In this document: one piece after another, positions 1-5,890 of the stretch
Position numbering within the stretch: the first letter of the stretch is position 1
Layout: each line of letters begins with the position of its first letter
From: Gammaproteobacteria bacterium
Lineage (GTDB): Bacteria > Pseudomonadota > Gammaproteobacteria > Steroidobacterales > Steroidobacteraceae
NCBI GenBank assembly: GCA_030040235.1
Contig: JASHUC010000250.1
Coordinates: forward strand, 1-8,026
Direction: 5' to 3'
Length of the DNA: 8,026 nt
Notes under the pieces: generated by a model
The model's input: only the letters and a program-made list of their open reading frames with translations
Told to the model about the DNA's origin: nothing
Databases searched by the model: none
Translations under genes and position numbers: made by a program

Positions 1-1640
1 GGCGGCATCGGCGTCACGTCGATCTCGATGTTCAGGCAGGTGGGCCTGGCGCTTGCGAAGGCTGCACGGACCGCGGGCCCGAGCTCGCCGATATCGGTGA
101 TCAAACGGCCCTCGCAGCCGAACGCGATCGCGACCTCGTGATACTTCGCGCCGGACAGGCGGGTGCCGCGGACGGGATTGCCGACCATCTGCTGAAAGTG
201 CTGCGAGGCCGCCCAGCTGCGGTTGTTCATCACTGCGACGACGACCGGTAGCCGGTGGCGCGCGAGGGTATCGAACTCGGCAATCGTGAATCCGACCGCA
301 CCGTCGCCCGCGAGGCACAGCACGGGGCGCTTCGGCTCCGCGGCCTGCGCGCCGATCGCGAGTCCGAGTCCCATGCCCACCGCGCCGAGAAAGCCGTGGG
401 TGATGTAGCTGCCGGGCCGCCTCTGGCGGATCACCTCGTTCATCCAGTGATAGGCCTCGGCGCCGTCCCCGATGATGGTGGTCTCCGCGGGGATGTTCTC
501 GACGAGGCTCCAGACCGCCTGGTAGGGGTGGATGGGCGGGGCAGAGCGCTGCAAGGCCTCGGCGAGCTTCGCGCGCCGGGCGGCCTTCGCCTCCTGCACG
601 CGCCTTTGCCACGCAGTGCGATCGGGCCAGCGCGTGCTGCGTGCTGCGGCCAGAAGGGCGCGGAGCGTCTCGCGGGGGTCTGCGGGTATCGCGATGAGCG
701 CATCGCGCAACCGCCCGATCTCCTTCGGGTCTACCTCCACGTGGATGATCTTCGCCGCCGCAGGCGCCAGGCGGTCACTCGCGCCGAGCGTGAACAGCCC
801 GAACCGCACGCCGAGCGCGAGAACGGCGTCGATACGCGCTCCCGGAACGGCGAGATCGTCCATCTTATGGAAAGTGCCGCCATGAAGCGCGTGATCGCTC
901 GGGAGCAGCCCATGCGCAGCGAAATCCGAGAAGACCGGGATTCCGGTGAGCTCGACGAAGGCACGCAGCTCCTCGGCGCAGTCGGCTTGCCACGCACCCG
1001 CACCGGCCATGACGACCGGCCGCTCCGCCGTCGCGAGCAGCTCCACGGCCGCTTTGACCGCCTGCGCCGCGGGGCCGGGGTGCGAATCGACCGCGAGATT
1101 GCCCGGGATGCGCACCGTCTGCTCGTCGATGGCGGCCGTCAAAACGTCCATCGGCATGTCGAGCAGCACCGGGCCCGTCGGAGGCGAGGTGGCCACGCGA
1201 ATGGCATGGCCGACGAGACGCGGGATGTGAGCTGGAACCGTGACCGTATGGGCCCATTTGGTGATGGGCCGCGCGATCGCCGCCTGGTCGATCCCCGCCT
1301 GCAGGGTATTCGTCTCCGCGTCGCGCAGCGCGGCGGAACCGGCCACGTACAAGACGGGCGTGCGGTCGAGATAGGCGTTGGCGATCGAGGTGATGCAGTT
1401 TGTGAAGCCGGGACCTGCGGTGACGAGCGCCACGCCGAGTCTGCGCCCCGCTCGCGCATAGCCCTCGGCGGCGTGCCCCGCCGCCACTTCGTGGCGGGTG
1501 TCGATGATCGGTATCGCGTGCGCGGCACACGCCTGGAAGAGGGTCTCGAGATGCGCACCGTGCAGGCCAAAGACGGTCTTCACCCCGGCATCGACCAAGG
1601 TGCGGACGAGGAGCTCTCCACCGGTGACCATTGGCGTCAT
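1..1640 (-). CDS. Thiamine-diphosphate-dependent enzyme, acetolactate synthase-like (C-terminal end cut by window edge)
   Basis: Reading the minus strand from the ATG at 1640-1638 gives 546 residues without a stop, so the natural end (family about 540-600 aa) lies just beyond the left edge. The protein has the three-domain layout of the ThDP superfamily: an N-terminal pyrimidine-binding domain (about 5-170) with the catalytic glutamate E51 in [15 protein letters not shown], a central domain (about 190-330), and a C-terminal pyrophosphate-binding domain with the GDG...NN motif (GDGAVG 445-450, MNN 471-473). Relatives include acetolactate synthase, glyoxylate carboligase, oxalyl-CoA decarboxylase and 2-hydroxyacyl-CoA lyase; I cannot assign the substrate, and no small regulatory subunit (ilvH) gene lies on the visible side. 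No clear Shine-Dalgarno precedes the ATG; M4 at 1631 is an alternative start. It is divergent from fhs. Family confidence is high, specific reaction unknown. Confidence 0.88.
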   Translation of the reverse strand, partial: MTPMVTGGELLVRTLVDAGVKTVFGLHGAHLETLFQACAAHAIPIIDTRHEVAAGHAAEGYARAGRRLGVALVTAGPGFTNCITSIANAYLDRTPVLYVAGSAALRDAETNTLQAGIDQAAIARPITKWAHTVTVPAHIPRLVGHAIRVATSPPTGPVLLDMPMDVLTAAIDEQTVRIPGNLAVDSHPGPAAQAVKAAVELLATAERPVVMAGAGAWQADCAEELRAFVELTGIPVFSDFAAHGLLPSDHALHGGTFHKMDDLAVPGARIDAVLALGVRFGLFTLGASDRLAPAAAKIIHVEVDPKEIGRLRDALIAIPADPRETLRALLAAARSTRWPDRTAWQRRVQEAKAARRAKLAEALQRSAPPIHPYQAVWSLVENIPAETTIIGDGAEAYHWMNEVIRQRRPGSYITHGFLGAVGMGLGLAIGAQAAEPKRPVLCLAGDGAVGFTIAEFDTLARHRLPVVVAVMNNRSWAASQHFQQMVGNPVRGTRLSGAKYHEVAIAFGCEGRLITDIGELGPAVRAAFASARPTCLNIEIDVTPMP

Positions 1641-1677
1641 GCTACATTTGCGAGCGTCCGATCGAAAGAAAACTCCT
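1641..1677. promoter_or_regulatory. 37-bp divergent spacer between ThDP enzyme gene and fhs
   Basis: Only 37 bp separate the two divergent start codons. On the plus strand TGCTACATT (TG at 1640-1641, TACATT 1643-1648) looks like a weak extended -10 element for fhs, with no convincing -35. I see no -10 for the minus-strand gene inside the spacer, so its promoter would have to lie within the fhs coding region, or its true start is further downstream. A purine run at 1664-1671 (GAAAGAAA) may serve as a weak ribosome site for fhs. Confidence 0.25.
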
Positions 1678-3360
1678 ATGGCAGCCCCCAAATCGAACAT
1701 CGAGATTGCACAGCAGGCCAAGATGCGCCCGATCGTCGCCCTGGCGAAGGAGCGGCTCGGAATCCCGGAGGAGAGTCTCTCTCCCTACGGACATTACAAG
1801 GCGAAGGTCTCGCTCGATTACATCAATACCCTGAAAGGCCGGCCGAGCGGCAAGCTCATCCTCGTCACCGCGATCTCCCCCACGCCTGCGGGCGAGGGCA
1901 AGACCACGACGACGGTCGGCCTGGGCGATGCGCTCAATCGGCTCGGCAAGAAAGCGATGATCTGTCTGCGCGAGCCGGCGCTCGGTCCCGTTTTTGGCGT
2001 GAAGGGAGGGGCCGCCGGCGGGGGCTACTCGCAGGTGGTGCCGATGGAGGACATCAACCTGCACTTCACCGGAGATTTCGCGGCGATCGCGGCCGCGAAC
2101 AACCTGCTCGCCGCGCTCGTCGACAATCACATCTATCATGGCAACACGCTCGGTCTCGACCTGCGCCGCATCGCCTGGCGGCGCGTCGTGGACATGAACG
2201 ATCGCGCGCTGCGCGAGATCGTCATTGCGCTCGGCGGTACGGCCAACGGGTACCCGCGGCAGGACGGATTCGACATCGTCGTCGCCTCCGAGGTCATGGC
2301 CATCTTCTGCCTCGCAACGAGCGTGAGCGACCTCAAGGAGCGGCTCGGGAAGATCGTGGTGGGCTACACGGCCGATCAGAAGCCGATCCAGGCGCGCGAC
2401 CTCAAGGCGCACGGCGCGATGACTGCGCTGCTGCGGGATGCGCTCGCGCCGAATCTCGTGCAGACGCTCGAGAACAATCCAGCCTTCATTCACGGAGGCC
2501 CGTTCGCCAACATCGCGCACGGCTGCAACTCGGTGATGGCGACTCAAACCGCCTTGAAGCTCGTGGACTACGTGGTGACCGAGGCGGGCTTCGGGGCCGA
2601 TCTCGGCGCCGAGAAATTCGTGGACATCAAGTGCCGCAAGGCGAACCTGAAGCCCTCGGCGGCGGTGATCGTCGCGACGGTTCGCGCGCTGAAATTCCAT
2701 GGCGGTGTCGAGGTCGCCGACGTGGGCAAGGAGAACATTGCGGCCCTCGAGAAGGGCATCGTGAATCTCGAGCGCCACATCGACAACGTGCGCGACAACT
2801 ACGGGTTGCCTTGCGTGGTGGCGATCAATCATCGGGCCGAGGACACCGATGCCGAGATTCGCGTGCTGATGGAGCGGGCGGCGCATCACGGTGCGCGGGT
2901 GATCCTCGGCAATCACTATGCGGAGGGCGGGGCCGGCGCCGTCGATATTGCGAAGGAAGTGCTCCGGCTCACCGAGGAGCCCAACTACTTCAAGTTCCTC
3001 TACGACGACGGCGAGCCGCTTTGGCAGAAGATGAAGGCGGTCGCCACCAAGATCTATCACGCCTCGGACATCACGGCGGACACGAAGGTGAGGGCCCAGA
3101 TCAAGCAGCTGCAGGATTCGGGCTACGGACAGTATCCGGTCTGCGTCGCGAAAACCCAGTACTCCTTCTCCACCGATCCGAAGCTGCGGGGCGCACCCTC
3201 GGGCCACGTCGTGAACATCCGCGAGGTGCGGCTCGCAGCCGGCGCGGAGTTCATCGTCATGATCTGCGGCGATGTGCTGACGATGCCGGGCCTGCCGAAG
3301 GTGCCGGCGGCGAACAACATCGACGTCGATGCGAGCGGCAAGATCGTCGGACTGTTTTAG
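1678..3360 (+). CDS. fhs: Formate-tetrahydrofolate ligase
   Basis: Cytosolic enzyme joining formate to tetrahydrofolate with ATP to give 10-formyl-THF, feeding purine synthesis, formyl-Met-tRNA and serine/glycine interconversion. The 560-residue product has the normal family length (about 555-560). Visible motifs are the P-loop-like ATP site TPAGEGKTT (69-77), the family signature [11 protein letters not shown] (107-117) and the second signature VASEVMA (202-208), followed by [14 protein letters not shown] and [15 protein letters not shown]. The C-terminus keeps the family's MPGLPK...GLF ending, so the gene is complete. The reading frame is open upstream to 1498, but [16 protein letters not shown] at 1678 matches a normal family N-terminus; the in-frame ATG at 1639 would add 13 residues of no family character and overlap the divergent start codon. 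It stands alone on its strand; its stop abuts the convergent hemJ stop. Confidence 0.97.
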   Translation: MAAPKSNIEIAQQAKMRPIVALAKERLGIPEESLSPYGHYKAKVSLDYINTLKGRPSGKLILVTAISPTPAGEGKTTTTVGLGDALNRLGKKAMICLREPALGPVFGVKGGAAGGGYSQVVPMEDINLHFTGDFAAIAAANNLLAALVDNHIYHGNTLGLDLRRIAWRRVVDMNDRALREIVIALGGTANGYPRQDGFDIVVASEVMAIFCLATSVSDLKERLGKIVVGYTADQKPIQARDLKAHGAMTALLRDALAPNLVQTLENNPAFIHGGPFANIAHGCNSVMATQTALKLVDYVVTEAGFGADLGAEKFVDIKCRKANLKPSAAVIVATVRALKFHGGVEVADVGKENIAALEKGIVNLERHIDNVRDNYGLPCVVAINHRAEDTDAEIRVLMERAAHHGARVILGNHYAEGGAGAVDIAKEVLRLTEEPNYFKFLYDDGEPLWQKMKAVATKIYHASDITADTKVRAQIKQLQDSGYGQYPVCVAKTQYSFSTDPKLRGAPSGHVVNIREVRLAAGAEFIVMICGDVLTMPGLPKVPAANNIDVDASGKIVGLF

Positions 3361-3777
3361 TCAGAACGGCTTGACGACGGCGAGGATCACGATCGCGATC
3401 AGAAGGAGCCCGGGCACCTCGTTGAAGGTGCGGTACCAGCGGTCCGAGTGGACGTTGCGCCCGAGACGCAGGGCGCGCATGAGCTTGAAGCACCAGATGT
3501 GGTACACGATGAGCGCCAGGACGAGCGCGAGCTTCAGGTGCAGCCACGCGAACCTGAGGTAGGCCGGGGCAGCCACGACCATCGCGATCCCGAAGCCGAT
3601 CGCGAGCAAGCCCCCGATGGTCATCATCACGAACAGGCGCGTCTCCATCACAGCAAAGCGCTCGGTGAGGGCGCGGTCGGCGGCTCCCGCGTGGTAGACG
3701 AACAGGCGCGGCAGGTAGAAAAGGCCCGCGAACCAGGTCACGACGAAGACGATGTGAAAGGCTTTGAGCCAGAGCAT
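3361..3777 (-). CDS. hemJ: Protoporphyrinogen oxidase HemJ (UPF0093 membrane protein)
   Basis: A 138-residue inner-membrane protein with about four hydrophobic helices (roughly 3-25, 49-70, 79-98, 121-137). HemJ carries out the penultimate step of heme synthesis, oxidising protoporphyrinogen IX to protoporphyrin IX in bacteria lacking HemG or HemY. Family hallmarks are the first-helix histidine H8 in LKAFHIVFVVTWFAGLFYLPRL, the second histidine H29 at its end, H80 and K82 in LHLKLALVLALIVYH, and the NEVP segment (119-122) before the last helix; the length matches short proteobacterial-type HemJ. The frame is open 19 codons further upstream, but the ATG at 3777 starts right at the first helix and has a strong GGGGGGAG ribosome site five bases upstream. 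It overlaps the stop of the preceding methyltransferase gene by one base (TGATG), implying translational coupling. HemJ is a better fit than a copper-resistance CopD protein because of the short length and these motifs. Confidence 0.9.
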   Translation of the reverse strand: MLWLKAFHIVFVVTWFAGLFYLPRLFVYHAGAADRALTERFAVMETRLFVMMTIGGLLAIGFGIAMVVAAPAYLRFAWLHLKLALVLALIVYHIWCFKLMRALRLGRNVHSDRWYRTFNEVPGLLLIAIVILAVVKPF

Positions 3778-4868
3778 CAGAGCTCCCCCCACACTTTGCG
3801 TGCCGCCTCGACCACCAGCTCGAGCTTGCGCCACTGCTCATCGTGCGAGAGCTTGTTGCCGGTCTCGTGGCTCGAGAAGCCGCACTGGGGCGAGAGACAC
3901 AGATTCTCGAGCGGCACGAGGCGCGCGGCCTCATCGATGCGGCGCCGAAGATCGGCCTCGCTCTCGATCTGACCGCTCTTGGTGGTGACCAGGCCGAGCA
4001 CCACCTTCTTGTTCCGTGGCAGCAGCTCGAGCGGCGCGAAGGTGCCCGAGCGTGCGGTGTCGAACTCCATGAAGAAGCCGTCGACATCGCTGTCGAACAT
4101 CGGCTCTGCGACGCGCTCGTAGCCGCCCTGAGTGGCCCAGGAGCTGCGGAAGTTGCCGTGGCAGGTGTGCATGGTCACCGCAAGCCCTGGCGGGCGGTTC
4201 CGGAGCGCCGCGTTGATCGTTGCGGCGTAGCGGTGCGGGAGCCTCTCCGGATCGTCGCCGTTGCGCCGGCAGCTGGCACGGAAGTTCTCATCGGCGAGGT
4301 AGGCGAACCCGACATCATCGAGCTGCAGATAGGTGCAGCCTGCGGCGGCGAAGGCGGCGATCGCCTGCCGGTAGGCCGCCGCCACGTCTTCCCAGAACGC
4401 CTCGAGGTCCGGATAGGCCTGTTTCGACACGGCATTGCGCCCGCCCCGCAGGTGGAGCATCGAGGGGGAGGGAATCGTCCACTTGGCCGTGTGGCGCGCC
4501 ACGCGCTTCAGAAACCCGAAGTGCTCGATCATGATCGGCCTGCGGTAGCGCACCCGCCCCGTCACGGTGGCGATCGGCGGTTGCTGCTCGGTGCCGCCGA
4601 ATTTAGGGCCGGGGTTCTCGTGCAGCGTCACGCCCTCGAGCTGCTGGAGGAAGTCGAGGTGCCACCACTCGCGGCGAAACTCCCCGTCCGTGACGGCCGG
4701 CAGTCCGATCGATTCCTGGCGGCGAACCACCTCGCGAATCGCCTCGTCCTCGAGCCGCTCGAGCTCGGCAGGCGCGAGCTCTCCGCGCCGCCGCGCCTGG
4801 CGTGCGCTGAGGAGTGAGCCGGGGCGCAGCAGACTCCCGACGTGATCGGCGCGGAACGGAGCGGGCAT
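3777..4868 (-). CDS. Cobalamin-independent methionine synthase II family protein (stand-alone MetE C-terminal-type methyltransferase)
   Basis: A 363-residue single TIM-barrel protein matching the catalytic C-terminal half of MetE but lacking the N-terminal half of full-length MetE (about 750 aa). The zinc-site residues expected from MetE are present: H234 and C236 in MHTCHGN, E268 in FFMEFD, and C329 in SPQCGFSS. HVGSLLRP (9-16) and LQLDD (181-185) are conserved substrate-side motifs. The family moves methyl or alkyl groups to a thiol, classically from 5-methyl-THF to homocysteine; members also include YxjG/YxjH-like proteins and, more distantly, epoxyalkane:coenzyme M transferase. The donor used here cannot be read from sequence. 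The start is supported by AGGAGA five bases before the ATG. It is the first gene of a pair with hemJ and divergent from the dioxygenase operon. Family assignment is firm, the exact substrate open. Confidence 0.9.
   Translation of the reverse strand: MPAPFRADHVGSLLRPGSLLSARQARRRGELAPAELERLEDEAIREVVRRQESIGLPAVTDGEFRREWWHLDFLQQLEGVTLHENPGPKFGGTEQQPPIATVTGRVRYRRPIMIEHFGFLKRVARHTAKWTIPSPSMLHLRGGRNAVSKQAYPDLEAFWEDVAAAYRQAIAAFAAAGCTYLQLDDVGFAYLADENFRASCRRNGDDPERLPHRYAATINAALRNRPPGLAVTMHTCHGNFRSSWATQGGYERVAEPMFDSDVDGFFMEFDTARSGTFAPLELLPRNKKVVLGLVTTKSGQIESEADLRRRIDEAARLVPLENLCLSPQCGFSSHETGNKLSHDEQWRKLELVVEAARKVWGEL
3783..3790 (-). promoter_or_regulatory. Ribosome binding site of hemJ inside the upstream gene's last codons
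   Basis: On the minus strand GGGGGGAG ends five bases before the hemJ ATG. It lies within the last codons of the upstream gene (encoding Gly-Glu-Leu-stop) and fixes the hemJ start at 3777. Ribosomes finishing the first gene would arrive directly on this site. Confidence 0.7.
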
Positions 4869-4873
4869 CGCGG

Positions 4874-4879
4874 TCTCCT
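4874..4879 (-). promoter_or_regulatory. Ribosome binding site of the MetE-like gene
   Basis: AGGAGA on the minus strand, five bases before the ATG at 4868, is a good Shine-Dalgarno match and selects this start codon. Confidence 0.7.
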
Positions 4880-4909
4880 GGCCGTCGCAGGCCCTCTTGC
4901 CAAAAGGCG

Positions 4910-4918
4910 ATTATGCCA
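4910..4918 (-). promoter_or_regulatory. Putative extended -10 promoter element for the MetE-like gene and hemJ
   Basis: The minus strand reads TGGCATAAT, a TG-N extended -10 followed by CATAAT (5 of 6 to TATAAT), in an otherwise GC-rich spacer. Transcription would start near 4903 and leave a leader of about 35 bases containing the AGGAGA ribosome site. No good -35 is present at 17 bp, which is tolerated by extended -10 promoters. Sequence inspection only. Confidence 0.4.
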
Positions 4919-4943
4919 GTCGCCACGACTCCCCGGGCCAGCC

Positions 4944-4973
4944 TTGCCGAGAGGGGAGGCGCACGACTAGAGT
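4944..4973 (+). promoter_or_regulatory. Weak sigma70-like promoter candidate for the dioxygenase operon
   Basis: TTGCCG (4944-4949) and TAGAGT (4968-4973) lie 18 bp apart, each matching 4 of 6 consensus positions. A short inverted repeat, GACT-AG-AGTC (4965-4974), overlaps the -10 candidate and could be an operator half-site pair, but at this length it may be chance. Transcription would start near 4980, about 33 bases before the ATG. Confidence 0.25.
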
Positions 4974-4997
4974 CACCGTGTGCGCGGCGGGGCGCGC

Positions 4998-5004
4998 GGA
5001 GGGG
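4998..5004 (+). promoter_or_regulatory. Ribosome binding site of the dioxygenase gene
   Basis: GGAGGGG lies eight bases before the ATG at 5013. It favours this start over the in-frame GTG-preceded ATG at 4980, which would place the site inside the coding sequence. Confidence 0.7.
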
Positions 5005-5012
5005 AAACGACC

Positions 5013-5876
5013 ATGCCTCAATTCGATGAGAAGAGCATTACCCAGGCCGTGATCGACCGCATGGCCGACTGCGAGGATGCGCGCTTCAAGCAGGTGATGA
5101 GCTCGCTCGTCACCCACCTGCACGATTTCGTTCGCGACGTGAAGCTCAGCGAGCAGGAATGGATCACGGCGATCCAGTTCCTCACCGACGTGGGCAAGAC
5201 GTGCACGGACAAGCGCCAGGAGTTCATCCTGCTTTCCGATACCCTCGGAGTCTCGATTCTCGTGATCTCGCTCAACCATCCGGCGGAGGCGGGCTCGGTC
5301 GAGTCTACGGTGCTCGGCCCGTACTACTGGGAAGGGGCGCCCGAGCTTCCGCTCGGCAGCAATCTGGCGGAGGGCGTCAAGGGCGAGCCGACGTTTTATT
5401 CCGGCCGCGTGCTCGATGCACGCGGCAGCCCGATCGCCGGCGCGGTTCTCGACATCTGGTCCGGGGACGGCGAGGGCAATTACGACATGCAGATTCCGGG
5501 CGAGACCGGGATGCGTGCGCGCGGCAAGATCCGCACCGATGCCGAAGGGCGCTACTGGTTCCGCTCCATCCGGCCGAACTACTATCCGGTCCCGACCGAC
5601 GGGCCGGTGGGACGAATGCTGCGGGCGATGGGCCGGCACCCCTACCGGCCGGGCCACATCCACATGATCGTCTCGGCGCCGGGGTACGATTCGGTGACGA
5701 CGCATCTGTTCGTCGCCGACAGCAAGTATCTTCACTCGGACGCAGTCTTCGGCATGAAGGATTCGCTCGTCGTGAAGTTCGAGCGCTGCCCGCCGGGGCG
5801 TGCGCCGACCGGAGAGCGCCTCGATTCGCCCTACTACACCGCCCAGTTCGATTTCCGGCTGCGCAAGGCCGCCTGA
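5013..5876 (+). CDS. Intradiol ring-cleavage dioxygenase, hydroxyquinol/catechol 1,2-dioxygenase type
   Basis: A 287-residue non-heme Fe(III) enzyme that opens a catechol-type ring between the two hydroxyls, giving a muconate (catechol) or maleylacetate (hydroxyquinol). Residues about 5-90 form the helical N-terminal dioxygenase domain that dimerises the family; about 95-285 form the beta-rich catalytic domain. The four iron ligands can be placed: Y157 (GNYDMQ), Y191 (PNYYPVP), and H215 and H217 (RPGHIHM). The stretches PTDGPVGRMLRAMGRHPYRP and SDAVFGMKDSL resemble hydroxyquinol 1,2-dioxygenases more than catechol enzymes, so cleavage of 1,2,4-trihydroxybenzene is my preferred reading. No maleylacetate reductase, cycloisomerase or regulator gene is visible. 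The start at 5013 is set by the ribosome site at 4998-5004. The acyl-CoA ligase follows after 14 bp. Family very likely; substrate inferred. Confidence 0.92.
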   Translation: MPQFDEKSITQAVIDRMADCEDARFKQVMSSLVTHLHDFVRDVKLSEQEWITAIQFLTDVGKTCTDKRQEFILLSDTLGVSILVISLNHPAEAGSVESTVLGPYYWEGAPELPLGSNLAEGVKGEPTFYSGRVLDARGSPIAGAVLDIWSGDGEGNYDMQIPGETGMRARGKIRTDAEGRYWFRSIRPNYYPVPTDGPVGRMLRAMGRHPYRPGHIHMIVSAPGYDSVTTHLFVADSKYLHSDAVFGMKDSLVVKFERCPPGRAPTGERLDSPYYTAQFDFRLRKAA

Positions 5877-5890
5877 AGCGCACGCGCACC

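Noticed and set aside
1498..1677. 60-residue N-terminal extension of Fhs
   Set aside because: It overlaps the divergent ThDP gene and does not resemble the family; the ATG at 1678 gives the standard N-terminus and length.
1642..3207. 521-codon open frame on the minus strand opposite fhs
   Set aside because: The plus strand carries an intact, highly conserved Fhs; the antisense product has low-complexity His/Arg/Asp composition and no family motifs.
255..3374. 1039-codon open frame on the plus strand
   Set aside because: It runs antisense to the ThDP enzyme gene and out of frame through fhs. Its product is Arg/Gly/Ala-rich with no recognisable domain, the usual shadow frame in GC-rich DNA.
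3843..4817. 324-codon plus-strand frame opposite the MetE-like gene
   Set aside because: The minus strand encodes a complete protein with all zinc ligands; the opposite frame is compositionally biased and unrecognisable.
4929..4958. Inverted repeat CTCCCC (4929-4934) / GGGGAG (4953-4958) in the divergent spacer, as an operator or terminator
   Set aside because: Only six base pairs of GC-rich stem with an 18-base loop and no T-run; expected by chance at this base composition.
5159..5890. Long N-terminal extension of the acyl-CoA ligase (open frame back to 5159)
   Set aside because: The extension overlaps the dioxygenase gene in another frame and is Arg/Gly-rich. The GTG at 5891 gives a normal ligase length.
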